Origin: Owenia fusiformis
Taxonomy: Eukaryota > Annelida > Polychaeta > Sabellida > Oweniidae
Length of the DNA: 64,000 bases
Assembly (NCBI GenBank): GCA_903813345.2
Contig: CAIIXF020000009.1
Span: 16,641,759 to 16,705,758 of the forward strand
Reading direction: 5' to 3'
A program made the position numbers and the translations under genes. Of this stretch, positions 26,201-41,200 are shown one piece after another (position 1 is the stretch's first letter; every line of letters begins with the position of its first letter). The notes under the pieces were generated by a model, which saw nothing but the letters and a program-made list of their open reading frames with translations, was not told the origin of the DNA and ran no database searches.

Positions 26201-29200
26201 GGAGGAGAGCACCCGTCTTAGAGAGATCAAAAGAAACAACTCTTAAAGAAATTCCATATTTTGAAGATTCTCCATCCAATCCACCTTTTACATGAAGCCA
26301 ACTCACTCGATCCAATCCACCTTTTAATCGTTACCTTAGATTATGATTTCTCAAATTGTATATTTCAGATAGTCACAGGGGCTTTACATCCATTTGTTCA
26401 ATATGCAAATAACAAAAACATACTTAACATCAGTCGGTCATTAAAACCTTGTTGTAATCTTTTTAAAGATTAATATGTCATGTTTGACCTCTCAGTTGAT
26501 TGAGAGAGACAAACATCAATCTGGTAAAAACTGCATTCAATATGACAAAAATAGCTGTCCAATTGTGTGCTTAACTGGTTAGTCACTTTTGATCCTGACA
26601 AGAGATGTAGAAACTATAGGTTGGCAGGTTGGGAACCTATAAGTGTTTGCATGCCGTTCGTTTTAACCATTTTAAGTTAATTGAAAAGAACAAAATGTGT
26701 AAAAAATGTTGCCTCTGATTGATATGTATTGAACATCGGATTATATAAATAATTTTAGGTTACAAATATGGTTGGTCTCTTACACATGATGATGGTCGCT
26801 CTTTTACACATTTTTCTCAAAACCTGTTTGGCTACCCGTGGAAAACACTGACTGGTTGGTGGTCAGTCTTTTTCATAAACCTTTAATTTTCAGTCAGTCT
26901 GCACAGTTTCTCTTTCCCATATATAGAACAAATACAATGTTTAAATTATGTAGATTCACCAAAACTGCATGTTCTGCATATCTAAACTTTTGATATCAAT
27001 ATCCCATTGGTACTCTAGCTGGTGTACTCTAGGTGTTAATCCATTTCATAAAATATTATGTGAATCAGTATAAACTTACCTTCCATCAAGAATCTGCTTG
27101 TCTTTTTCTAGCATTGCCATTGAATATTTAGCTTTCAGACTGCTATTTTCTTCTGTCACATGTTCAATGATATCCTAGAAAAATAAGTGAATAAATAATT
27201 TATTGATATAAGTATCATTTATTTTGCCATTTAATCCATCCATTAAGAAGAGAATTCAACTAGAAAATGGCAACTCCACGGAGTAGCAAGTCCCAACGAA
27301 CACTATATTAATCATTAATCTGTACAGTCACAATGTTATATTTACCATCTGCTCTTACCTTCAATAAATATTTTAAATCATTGTAGTATCATGTAACCAT
27401 ACTTTCAAGATAACTCTAAAGTAATGGCGAATTTCTGCTCTAGTCAGCCATTTTGAATTTTCAGAGGCGCAAATCAGAAAAAAAACAATGCCATAATTGT
27501 GATCTACTCTGAAATTCCTTCAATTTGAGTATAATATAGCCATACTTTTAAGAGATCAGAAAATAATTGCGAAATTGCCCATTAGGCGGCCATTTTGAAT
27601 TTTTTGAGGCCCGAATCAGAAAAACGTTACAACATTTGCAATCTACTCTAAATTGCCTTTCATTTGAGTATAAAAAAGCTATACTTTAAAAAAACATCTC
27701 AAAATTAACGCAAATTCCTGTTTTCCCGATCCCCCATTTACGGCCCCTGGGGGTCAGGGTGGAAAAACCGGGATATATGTGAAATAGATAGATGTTGTTA
27801 ATATAATACCAAAATTTTATTCATCATTTTGGTTTAAAATGAAAAACATAAGACTCTTGCGAAAAATTCCCGCCATTTTTAAACTGGTGGCCATCTTGCG
27901 TAAAACTGTTCACCAATATACATCTTTCCACCAAATATGAAGAAAATCTGTCGACTAGTATTCGAGTTATCTTCTGGACAGACGGACGGACTGACTGACG
28001 AACTGACGGACGGACAGACAGACGGAGGGCTTCACTATATCCCTACAGAACTTCGTTCGTTGGGATAATAAATGTTTTGTCTTCTTGTAAGCTTGTCTTA
28101 AAATGTTACTTTAAAATGCCACCAATCTCCTGATGTAGATCACCAACAAATACTTCGGTCATCACTGGCTTAAATCATAGACATATAAAACTTCTATGTT
28201 AGCTTTATATGTCTCTGCTTAAATCAATTATTCATTAAGTTTTGGATATATAATTACTTTGCATATGTACCTTTAATAGCTGACATTTCTTCTCCAAGCG
28301 TAATATTTTTACAGTTGTCTTCGAAACCTCTCTCGCAAAATCAGTAGGTTTCCCTGTTCCAGTAATATTACCCAATACTCCAGTTAGATTTTCTACTTCA
28401 ATTGAGAGTACCTCCTTATCCAAACTAAGTTTATTAATTCGGTTCCATAGTTCCTAAAATGTAAGAAAGTAAATTGGCGGGACAAATTCCTCCAACTTTT
28501 ATCAAAAACAGATATTGATTGTGAGTTAGTTATAACCCAGAAACTTTCAAAAAGCAATTAGAATACATAGCCACTTATGATGTTTTTGACCATTTTTCCA
28601 AAGACAACAAAGCACAGGGTGAACAATATCGTACCTAGCAGTTTGGGCTTGTTGACCCAGACAGCAAGATGCCTACCGAAAAGTTGAAGTTCTTAATTAC
28701 AGGCCTGTCAACTTGGGGACACCTAACATGAGTGACTTGCAAATGTTGAACACCTTTGTTCAAATTTTGGACACCTTGGTCCAAATCTGAACATCTTGGC
28801 CACAATTTGAGCACCTTGTTTTCAATTTTATTGCATTTAATCAAATTTTGGACACCTCAATTTTTCGCGCTCGATACGCTCGCGATATCGTCAACGGGGG
28901 GGGGGGGGGGGGTGGGGGGGGTAGGTACGAAAATTTCCAATTAACATGCGTGACACATACGGGATTCGCGTGACAAATCCGAACAAATTGCGTTCGGTTT
29001 TTTCCGACGTTCGTATTTTTACCGTATCGTCAACATATTTTGAAAAATTTTCTACAGAAATATTTTTGCGTGACAATTACCAGGTAAAATGCGTATTTGC
29101 GTGACATTTTCTGTCACGCAAAAAAAACTGGCGTGACTTCAAATTCTTCAGCAAATGCGTGACAAATACGCAAATTGCGGGACAGTTGACAGGCCTGTAA

Positions 29201-32200
29201 TTACCATGTAACATGTGTAAAAATTTGATCTTATTCTATTAAGTGGTTTTCCTGAAATTGTGATGACAAGATTTATCTAAAAACTTCCAAAATGGCCACC
29301 AGAATGCAAGATGGCCACCGAAAAAGTTATAGGAATTCTAGGCAACGGAAATGACAAAACATTGCTTCTGGGACGAGATCAAACGACTTTGACATATTCT
29401 TTACCAAACCTATTTTGTAATTTAACAATCAACACAAATATACATACCATATTTAAGCAGATATCGGAAATAGTTTTGATAGATAAAATCATTAATTATC
29501 AAACTGGAAGTATAGTCTTCTCTGACATCCACGAAGAAGACGAAGAAGAAGGAGTTTAAAGATTTCAGTCATTTCAATTTTGCCGTTAAATGATCTTTGA
29601 ATGCTTCATTTGGAACTGTTTTGACTTCCCCACTTCATAAAAAGAACATTAACTCCATTTACTCGACCCATAAATACTTCTAGTCTACCGAGAAAAATAA
29701 AAGTTCTAAGAACCTTTTCAATCCTCAGTCTAAAGGAAGTAGTGCGCTCTCCATTATGATCTCCCCATGAAAAAGAATTTGTTCACCTGATTTTTCAAAA
29801 TGAGTATACTGCTTTTATTATTACATATGTATGTTAACTAGTATCTTGACCTAGATTCAGCACTATATTGATGAATGGACCACTTAATAGGGTCATAATT
29901 CAACCATGAAGTGTAGAGGCATAGATTCCAAACTGAAGTATTTTTGTGACTGTCAAAATCCATTTGCATCCTACACATCACTACATCTTATCCAAAATTT
30001 TTATTAATTAATGAAACATAACAATATAATCTTTGGATTTACAAAGTTGTATGGCTTTTCATAAGTGTAAAAGTTGCTTTTGAAGCATTTTTCTATGGCC
30101 ATCTTGTAGGAAAAAAATGATGAAAAAATGTATAATCTTTCAAGGTGCCATGGAAGTTAACAGGAAATGACAAAACAAAAAATGACAAAACCATGCTGGA
30201 TTTTGAAATTTTTTTGAACCAAGATTACAGAGTTCTGTTTGGACCTCAAGTCAGTTTAAGTAGTTCCACATATCATTTACATGACTGGGAACACAATGGA
30301 AATGACCATAAACATGATGAAATAACCTTTTCAGCCCTCTGAAAATGTGAATGAAGGTGCTCAGGAAAGGTCAATGAACAGAATCTTTTGATTTTTTCAG
30401 AAAATGTGTCCAATATATTGCCCTAAATGATACAATCTTTGAAATTTTAAAAAATTGAAACAATAATAGCTGTAGTAAAAAGGAAAATAGATCCATTTTA
30501 AATTTAGTTTTTTTTTCTTTTTTTCTTTTTCTAAGAATGATATCAAAATTTTTTAAATTGTATCATTTAGAGCAATATATTGGGCACATTTTCTGAAATA
30601 TAATAAATCAATAGAAACCAATGGCCTCCATTGGAATCTGATGATATCCGCATGTTAAGTCAATGGAGCACATCCAATGTCAAGTCAATACACCCTTGCT
30701 GAACTTAATGACCTCAACCTCAGCCCATGTGGGTCAAAATGCTTAAATATTTTCCAAAGTATTATGTGACATTGTATTCTTTGTGTTACACCTAAAAATG
30801 ATTCATTTTGTTCATGGAGAAATCAAAATGGAGAGTGCACTAGACCCTTTGGCTTTTTAAAGGTTCAAACATCGACTTTGAATGGATCTTCATGCATATT
30901 AGTCCATTTGTCACCCCTATACATCCAATAGTGAACCTAGAAATTGTTAAAAGTACGATGTTTTATGGTCGATTTATGATAATAAGGGTTTTCTGAAGTG
31001 ATTTAACTGGGTTGCCAAAAAAGTTTGTTTGGGGAAAAAATTATATAGGCTGATTAGGGTGGGGTGCAATCGCTTAACATGGCGTTGCCTATTGACTTAG
31101 CATTGGGATATCACCATATACCTAGTATGTTACCATGGGAATAGATACAAAAATTTTCCCCAAAGTTATTTTTTGGCAACCCAGCTAAATCACTCCAATA
31201 ATCCCTAATGATAGTATTTACGCAGAAAAACATCATACTTTTGACTATTCATACGTTCAGAAAATGACAAATGGACTATATTTCGAAAATAGGTTCACCA
31301 CAGAAGTTGTTAGACCATGGGCTTTTAATCAGCTCTAGAACTTCTTACCATGTAAAATGTGTAAAAATTTGAGGTAAATCCGTTAAGTGGTTTTCCTGGA
31401 ATCACGATGACAAGATTTATCTAAAAACTTCCAAAATGGCTGCCAGAATGCAAGATGGCCAACAAAAAGTAAATCAGCTCAAGAACTTCTTACCATGTAA
31501 CATTTATGACAATTTGAACTAAATCCGTTAAGTGGTTTTCCTGTAATCGGGATGACAAGAAAAGTGAGACACCTCCAGCCCACCAAGCTGACAACAATAT
31601 TGTACCTTTTTTAGGTACAATAAAAACATGTATAACTCAAAAAGAACATTTCCATATATTACCTTTACTTCATTTGATATCTCTCCACTGACTGTGTGGT
31701 AATTCAGTGAATCATCCTGGCAGTCATTCTGCCACTGTAGAATATAGTCCCTCTTATGTAACTCAGCCACAGGGACATGGTCTTCCTGATCAATCACTTC
31801 AGGCTTTTCAAGGTAGGATATTCCAACATACATGTCTCGTGATGGCATTTGATGACATGGTGACTCATGATTAATATACATTTCACAAGATGGTATTTCC
31901 ATGAATTCATCACTCTCGGTTGGAACATTGCGTGAATTAAGATCCATGTTGTTAGATTGCATGTTATTATCATCAGACGTTTGCTCACTTCCTGTTACTA
32001 ATGAAGAAGATGAATCCACACTCTTCTGAAATAATGAATATATAACTTTTTATTGACATGTTGTATCATTACATGATTATATTAGTCACAACTACTCACT
32101 AAGACTAACTAAAACTACTTCTACATTTACAAAGTAATATACAAAAAAATTTCATATGCATATTGAAAGCATACAAAAGAGGCAGAATATTTTTAAGTGT

Positions 32201-35200
32201 GATATACAAAATATGCTGACTATTCTAGATTGTTAAATGAGTGATATATTTTACCAAGATGCCGTTGTATGATGGTATTATCACTTGAAATTATATTTGT
32301 AAATAAATTATCACTATTTATAGATCAAATTTTGGTAATGTTTCATAAATTTTCCCCGAAAAATATTTGCCTGTTTTGAGAATGGTTTGTACAATTTATG
32401 AAAAAGTGAAATCATCTACACATTTACATATATAACATAATCTTTCATTTACAGGTTTGGATTTTGACTTTGTGTGTCTTCCTGTTTCTATTTTTAACTG
32501 GTGTGAACTCAACCTAAATCTACTTATTGCTAATCTATATTTTTTATTGTCTAACTTTGTATATGGTTCTAATGCAAAATCTTTCTTAAACAGCTTATAT
32601 GTTCTTAATTTGGGATATATCAAAATGTCCTTTTTCCAATTTTCTACAAACATATTGTTTAATTTCTAAGTTAAATTTACTAAGTGGTCTGTAATTTGAC
32701 TTTGGTCATCCCAATACTCTGTTAGTTCACATTTACGAAATATATCATAAACTTTTCCAGACCAAGATTTAAACCCTAATTCATGTCCATGTTTCTTAAA
32801 ATATTAGATTCTGGTAAGTTAATAAGTACCAAGGTCACCATACACTGCGGGATTTGCTGCTTGAGTTTTGACACCTAAAATAGATTTTAAAAAGGACAAA
32901 TGTATTGTTTCTATCGCTTTCATCTGCTTCTTGTCATACCAAATTTCACAGCCATAACATAGTATTGGACTGACTAATGAATCAAAAAGGTGGAGAGCAA
33001 CATCAGGTGGCACGTCATTGAATTTCTTATACTGCTGTTTGATTTTGAATATTGCCTTTTGTGATTGTTCTTTGAAATAACTTGTGTTGATATTAAATTT
33101 ATTATTATCAGTAAGAATTACTCCTAGATATTTATATTTATTTACACGTTCAAGTCTATTAATTTTACAGGAAGAGAAGAGTGAATCTAATAATAATTAC
33201 TGAAGTCCATCATGTGATTCGGAAATGGGTACTAGATCATCCGCCCATAGTAGCTGGTTGAACTTGGCATCTTTTAAAATAATGCCACATCTTAGTGGTA
33301 ATACTTCATTTAAGTCATCTATGAAATGACTGAACAAAAATATACTTAAAACACTTCCCTGCAAAAGTCCTACTTCAGTGTCAAAAGTTTCGGTGATTCC
33401 ATTTTCTAATGGCATGACTTCAGGCATGACTTAGATTTAGAGTACATATTCTCTATAATCCTGTACATTTTAGTATGTGGGTGAATTCCAGCTTTACACA
33501 GCTTATATAACAATACAGAGTGATCTATATAATCAAAAGCCTTCTTAAAATCAATCATACATGTATATAATGGTTTCTTATGCTAATTGAATTTGTTAAT
33601 TAATGTTTGCAAAATAAAAATATTATCAGTTGTACTATGGGCTTTGAATTAGAGTTGAAAGCCTATGGTTGTACGTCTATTTCTTTGTAAGCACCCTGAA
33701 GTGGATCTGGTGAATTTTGCACTCCAGCATTAAAGACAACACGATTTTGTATAACTGAGTCAAATAAATTCCCTATACATCAGCTTGAAAATGGCTGCCT
33801 TGTTTATAAAGTGCTCAGAACATACCAATACTCCAGTCACTTGGATATTCTCCCTTTTCAAAAATAGCATTAAAAAGTGCTGTTAAATCAGAAACATGGG
33901 TTTCACAATTTTTTTAAATATTGGATAAATAAATTGACAATTAGATATAGTTGAATCAACTCCTCACTTCATCTAATGTTTGCTAGTTAAGTGATCACAT
34001 AGACACTTGAAAATCAGGCTGACTTGTATGTATACTCCCCTAGCAGCACACCGGAATAGCCTGACAATGGTAAAGTCAGATACCACTGTCACAAATGGTG
34101 GACATAACCGTCGCTTCAACTCTTTTATCACTTGGTCCTCATTTCATGGGATTCTATCGTCGCTAATTCTGTACATGTAATAAGCTCTTTCGATGATGTA
34201 TCATATGAAATCCCAATTTCGATCAAATTGGGCCGTGAATCGCCACAACGGAATCTGAATTTGAAATAATTTACAAAGACAACGACATATGGTAATACAG
34301 TGTCCGTTGTCCTGTATCTCATTTTGAATGGTAAAATTTAAGACTTTATTACGATGGTAGAACACATTATTAACTGTACAATGAGTATAAAGACACTTTG
34401 ATTGATTGTTGTTCCAAAGGAATTTAGTCTTGGTGCTCTATTAAACATAGAAAATCTAATTGAAGCGACGGTTATGTCCGCCATTTGTGACAACGGTATC
34501 TGACTTTACTGTTATCAGGCTATTCCGATGTGAGTAGGGCTATAAGCATAATGATAAGATTTTCAAAAATCAGTTTTCATCGAAATGTATGCAAAGTCAT
34601 TGCAGTCAATTAACTGAACCACAAAAACTTTGAGAAAGAATTTTGACTAAAACCTTGAATGATGACTATTTTGAATAGACTAGTAAACAGCAACTCCACA
34701 GAGTAGCAAATCTCACCAAACAAATCATGTCTTGATAAAAATGGCTGCAATTTTAAAATTCAGTGGCAATCTTGAAAATCTCTTCTTCAGCAAAGCTCCT
34801 TTCTCACTAGGCATCAGCATAAAAAATTTGAACCAAATCTGTCTACTAATATTTTAAAATTCTGTAACCATCTTGAAAATGTATTTTTGAGCAGAGCTCC
34901 TTTTAAATTAAGCGGCCATCTTGAAAATCTCTTTCGAAGCATTTAAGCTCCTTTGTCCCTAGGCATCAGCATACATATAAAATACCAAATCCATCAACTA
35001 GTATTTGAGTTATCAAAGATTACATTTTTCCAAAAAATGGAAGCCATTTTGAATTGAGCTGTCATATTGAAATTCCTTCCCCAGCAGCGGTCCTATACCC
35101 ATAAGGCATAAGCCTACAAAATTTGAATCAAATCCGTCAAATGGTATTTGAGTCATTACCAGAACAGATGAACTAACAAACTAACGGACAGACGGCTTTC

Positions 35201-38200
35201 CTATATCCCTCTCGAACTTCGTTCAGTAGGATAATGAGGCTTAACCTTTAGCATGCTGACAGCGAGTGGAGACGCCCATGCTTTACTATCCCGTGTTACT
35301 GCTGGCGACTCCAGTCAACACAGTTAAACTTTTAAAAACTTCACTTATTCACACCATTCTTATTATCCAATGAGATTGCATGTCTAATTCAGTGCCGAAC
35401 ATGACTTCCGGGTGTCCTAGAAATGGGTTTACAAAAAACACAGACCACCGGCTGTCAGTCTTTTCCATAAAGATGAAAAGATGCAAAATTACAAGAAAGT
35501 AAAACTAAAACTGGGAATCCAATGACTATAGTACCTTAACAAGGTCGTGATTTAAAAATGTATTTATTCATTTCAAAAATGTAAAAAACAATCGTCGTGG
35601 TGTGTAATGTCATATTTCTGAGTGATGTGTCTCAGTTGTTAGAAGACCAACCTCATTCTGGTTAGAATGGTGGCTAAATACGATCGATCATACTGAAAAT
35701 GTGGAGGATATGGAGCTTTTCGGGCTTTTGGAAGCTGATTATGGACATCGAAAATAGAAACCAGTTTTAGATTCTGACAGTCTTCCAAGGGGCGAAGCAG
35801 AGGTTTCTGGAGGTGTATTCATAGTTTAGTATGCAGTGCACAGTTGTGATTATTTATTAAACAAATAAATAAAATATAAATATGATCACGGTACAGACAA
35901 TGTTTCTTCCTTTTGTGAAAATTTTATTCAGATTCATTTAGTAGTTATCGAGATATTTATTATAAGTCCAGTATACGTATCATTTTCTTGCAAAATAAGT
36001 CAGTCACACGTGATGAAATGGCCAAATTAAATCAGCATGCTAAAGGTTAAATTGATTCTTATGTTAATGAAAAGGGTATGTACTTACATGTAGTTGTGTT
36101 ACAGAAGCATCAGTAGTTTCTTCAAGCTGTATAAGCTTGGCTGTTGTCCCTCCATCTTCTGCCTGATCATTGAGCTCTGCAGTGTTTTCTCTCTGATCCA
36201 ATATCTCATCTGAAGCATCACGTCTTTTCAATTCACTATCAAGATCTGCATTTTGTTGTCTAAGTCTGACATTTTCTTCTTCACCTTTTAAAACTAATTG
36301 TTTTAATCTGGCACAGTCATCTTTGCAGTCTTGATATAGACCAGCTAGAAAGATACGTAGATTGCAAAATAATGTATTTATATCACAATATTCTCCCCTA
36401 TATTTTGCACAAGGACTCCCAATTATGTTGATGCAGAGATGGAGGGTTGTAATGGGAGTCCTTGTGCAAAATATAGGGGAGAATAATAAAAGAACTCTGT
36501 ACACAAAAGCAATGTCTCGACTGAAAGGTATTTCTGTGAAGGTTTTAATGGAACAAGTTTGAAGAAAAACGGTGTACTGAGACTCGATCACAATCATTGA
36601 TTTTCCAAAGAAAGGGTAGGTTTGAAATTCAAATTAATGGTCTTGCGGGGCGTTTTGTTTTCGATACGCCCCGGTGAGTTAGTACCGCATGATGATGAGA
36701 ATTATCAATTATCACTCAATTATTAATCTGGGTACGCTAATGCACCTTTAGTGCAAAAATGAAAGATTTAGATCGTGTTTGGAATAAGTTAATAATTATG
36801 TTCATCTGAAATAACTGGATTTCGACAAAGTTTTTGAAAAAAGTTACTTCCTACTTCCTATCATGTGAAGACCGAGGAGACATCTACTATATTTGTCTTT
36901 AATTTGGCGCTAGTTAATTTTGCATTTCATTTGGTGGTTTTTCAAGTGTCCCAGACATTCTCCCATCCAACCCAATTCAAGATACTCATTGTCAGTGTTG
37001 TTGATGAACAATTTGTTCAATATTTCTTGTTGTTCATATAAATTTCTTCAATATTTCTTGTTGTTTCTATATATTTAACAGTGCACCGAACGAAAAACAT
37101 GTCATATTTCCGGGGATTTTGGCAACTATTTAATTTCTGGCAATTTTTTTAATTTGCCAAAATTCGCCAATTTAAAACGCTCACCAAATTAAAGACAAAT
37201 ACAGTTATTTGACATATGCCTAAAACATGTTGAAATCAATGGGGTCAACCCAGTTGTCCGAAACCCAGTTGTCCGAAACCCAGTTCTCCGAAACCCAGTT
37301 GTCCGAAACCCAGTTGTCCGAAACCCAGTTTTCCGAAACCCATTTTTCCGAAGCCCAGTTCTCCGAAACCCAGTTCTCCGAAAATTAAAAAATTAAATTT
37401 CTTAGTAACGAATCTTGTCGAAACCATATATACATATCAGATGTCTATCCTTTTTTCATCATAATATAAGAGGTTTGTATGTTTTAGTAGAAACGTATTC
37501 CTTTCCAAACATTTAGATTTAAGAATTTCTCCCATTGGTGATATTGTTCAAAATCAAAACTGTGTTTTTGCGATATATTCAGAGCTGTCAAGTGTCCCGC
37601 GAATGGCGGGATTATCCCGCGAATTCGATCAAAATTAGGCTAATTCGCGTGTCCCGCAATGTCCCGCGAAGTCCCGCAAATGTGGCTTTCGACCTCCGCG
37701 AATTTCCGAAATTGTTGCAATCCCCTATATTGTGATTATCTAATCTTATATAAGAAGCTAAGTTTTTGCACTTTTGAGGAGTAAAGTTTACCTAATTTTA
37801 AGTACCTAGCATGCTGTTGTTTGGTATCAAAATAAAGAGGAAGGGTTCAACTTTCATTTTAATTACGACAATAGGGATGTAGGTCAAATAGTTCCAACGT
37901 TGGCCTTTTTACTATCCGTGTGGCCTTCATCTCAGAACTGAGCAAATGTTAGCAAACGCGAGTTACAATAAATGGACGCTGATATCTAGAAAGGGTTTGT
38001 AGAAAAACCGGGTACCGGGTAGTAAATCCTCCATGCTGGGTTCAAACTTGGTACCCGGTTAAAAAACGGGTAAGCATACCCAAAAACAAAACGAATATAC
38101 GAGTATAACATAATTAGATTATCAGAAAACGTGTAAGATTTGTTTTGAATTTACAAAAATGTGTGTAACATCCTTTAAAATTGAGCTAGAAGCTTCAAAT

Positions 38201-41200
38201 AAAAAGCATATTTTAAGGCTCTTTTCTTCCTCTATCGTCATGACCATATTTTCATCGGTTATGGGGGGGGGGGGGTGCGATCGCACCATCGCACCCTCTC
38301 CTGGCTACGCCTATGACATTGTAAGACATAACAATTTAGTGGACAATTCAGTGGACATTTTGTCGACAGGTTGGATAACTTAAATTATGATTAATAATCA
38401 AAATCTTACACATTGCATCATGTATATTAACACACGTCACCTCTCTGCTAAAGCAACGATAGCAATTTACAGATTTAAATCATCAAAACAATTCACGTAC
38501 CAACATACGAACTATTGAAAATAGAGTAAAATTGATTTGCCTTGTTATTGAAATCGTCTTACAATGTCATTGGCGTAGCCAGGTGAGGGTGTGATGGTGC
38601 GATCGCACCCCCCCCCCCTCCCCCTTCATTACCAATGGAAATATGACCATGATGATAGAGGAAGAAAAGAGGCTTAAAATGCTTTTTATTTGAAGCTTCT
38701 ATATCAATTTTGAAGGAAGTTACATACATTTTTGTAAATTCAAAACAAATCTTACACGTTTTCTAATGATCTAATTATGTTGTATATTCGTATATTTCGT
38801 TTTTTGGGTACCCGTTTTTTTCGACCGGGTACCAAGTTTGAACCCAGCATTGAGGATTTACTACCCGGTACCCGGTTATTTCTACAAACCCTATCTAGAA
38901 AAGTAACCTCATTTCCTATAATTTGATGTAGATTAATCGAAACCCTATACCATGGGCTTTCAATTGAAATAATATTTCTATGCGTATTTTGTGAAGTTAT
39001 GTTGACGTTTATTTAAGTTACAATGTAACGGTGCATTATATTTGATTAATCAGTATCTGAAAGTTTGATTTAAGTACTTTTACACGCTTTTACATTAGTC
39101 CAAATCACGCAAATCCCTTGAATGTCCCGGGACATCCTGCAAATTTAGGTGGATGTCCCGCGAAATCCCGCAAATTTAGGGCACTTTTTCTAGAAAATCC
39201 GTCCCTCTATGAAGTTTTTGCTGGTAAACCTGTTAACTGTCCCGCAATTAGGGTGTTTGTCCCTCGAATGGTCCCGCGAAATCCCGCGAATTTGATAATA
39301 AAAATTGGCCTATAAGCGCAATCACGCAAATCCCATAAATGTCCCGCGAAATCCCACGAATTTAGTAGATGTCCCGCAAAATCCCGCGAATTTTGGGCAC
39401 TGGGTCTAAAAAATCTGTCCCGCGAGAAAATCTTTGGGGGTTGACAGTACTGATATATTGAACTGTTGAAGTAAGTGTGTAATAGTTTGTAGTAGAGCCA
39501 AGATTTGATCTGTATCATGTACGTACCCTGCATAAAAAAAATTCGTTTTTAGTGTGCCATAGATGTCAACCATTAACTATTGCAGAATCAAAAAAAGTTT
39601 TGTGAAAAATTGGGATAATGTTTAAAAATTATACACCGGACAATAAATAAGGATTACGAGTCTCATACTGCACCGTTTTTCTTCAAACTTGTTCCATTCA
39701 AAGCATGACAAAAATCTCTTTCAGTTGGTACGTTATTATCTTAAACAGAGTCCCTACTTCCAGCGTAATTTTGGTCCCCAGCTGTAAGAAGGCCTTCTAA
39801 CAGCTGGGGAGTGCGGACCAAAACGCTGCTAGAACGAGAGACTCTTTACAATAAAGTAATGCACTGACAGAAGTGCAATTTTGTTTTGCTTTTAATGGTA
39901 TAATGGAAGAAAAAAGGTGCAGTATCAGACTCGCAATCCTTGATTTTCAAGCATCTGGTAGGTCAAAAATTCCAATTAACGGTCGAAGACCGCGTGATTG
40001 CAGAAAGTGATGACCACGTGGAAATTTTGGAACTACCCTTTCGGGTAGGCAAGTAGACCCCAAACGGTTCTAAGTACTTCCAATCCGTCTATACAGTTTA
40101 AGCCCGTTCTCGAGAGCGTAGTGAGAACTAGTTTGGTGTGATAATAGGGTCAGATACTGAAAGTGTAAGCATGGACGACCTCCCACCGTCCAATGAATAC
40201 AGTGGGTTCAGAATCAGAACGCGTTTCAGACGGCGTTCTGAAACAGCTCACTATAGCTTATTCCTTAAATTTTGGCCTGAATGCTTTGTACGTTGAGAGA
40301 CGGGACGGGACACGACAAGTGTGACAGCGCCATTAGCATTAGGCGCACGATGGGCACATTTTAACTTGGTATGAGTAGGGGGTAATTTATGAGGATCAAT
40401 AGGACTCAGTCGGATTCAAAATGCAATTTTTTATTTTATCATTGGTTGCATTTTCTGTTCCTGAAGAATAACGTGGATTGCATATGTGTCCCCGATTTGT
40501 GGGAATTACACCCCAGTCACATTTCCAACGGCCACCGTGCGGTTTATCATTTCTGCGGCCAATAGCTTTTCCACGCTCGCCGTAGAAATTCTGCGCTCTC
40601 ATACTTTTGCAGTCACATTTCCCACGGCAGCCGCCCGGTGAATTTTAAATTTCTGTTGATAAATAATACTTTTTTCATTTTATTTACATCAGGGCAATTT
40701 ATAAATGTTATTCATATTGCTAGGATGTAATATCAAATGAAAAGTGATCGTGAAGCTAGTATTTAGCCTAATAAAAACTGTCGAAAGATGAAAATACAGG
40801 TGATACAGATCTTCAAATAAACAAAGTTAAATTATGCTATTCTCATTGCAAAGTGGCGTTTACATATTAACATACATAGGGGTCTACAATTTTTAAACCA
40901 ATTTTCTTTATGCCCCATGGGGCTTTTTGAGAGGGAACAACATTTTTCCAATGTGTGATGGGCGTTCATAAAAGGGAAATAGTTTTCCCAAGCCAGTGGG
41001 CATTTATTGAGTAAAGTTGACGTGTACATCTTTTGAAACCAAAAATTATTCTTCATTTAGGTACTCTGTTCGAGAAATAGAGATTAAATTCAAAAAGATG
41101 AAGTGAGAACATGGCGAAAATGAAACTTCTTGCGAATGGGAGAACATCCAATTTGATACGAGGACAGCCTGTCTTCGTTTCCAGTTAATCCCAAGTGATT

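Larger units (their letters stand above)
24373..26882. mobile_element. Large TIR element L, hosting K and M
   Basis: Inverted ends share GGTTTAYRAAAAAGAC and CGACCACCAACCAGTCA. Two younger elements lie inside (K at 24449-25017, M at about 25680-26339). A stretch at 25480-25690 is also found at 35460-35630. No transposase frame was recognised. Confidence 0.55.
28611..31620 (+). repeat. A4-type tandem repeat broken by several insertions
   Basis: It opens like the 21.5-kb array (gcacagggtgaacaatatcg). Units resume at 29200-29320 and 31320-31570. Between them lie element D2, repeat H, palindromic element F2 and a foldback. Confidence 0.65.

Noticed and set aside
29311-29559. A plus-strand coding exon (IGILGNGNDKTLLLGRDQ)
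   Set aside because: It spans the join of an A4 repeat and repeat H, and the other H copy does not keep the frame.
39118-39315. A gene in element C (NVPGHPANLGGCPAKSRKF)
   Set aside because: The frame follows the tcccgcgaa subterminal repeat. C2 keeps it only because the sequence is repetitive, and it has no known domain.
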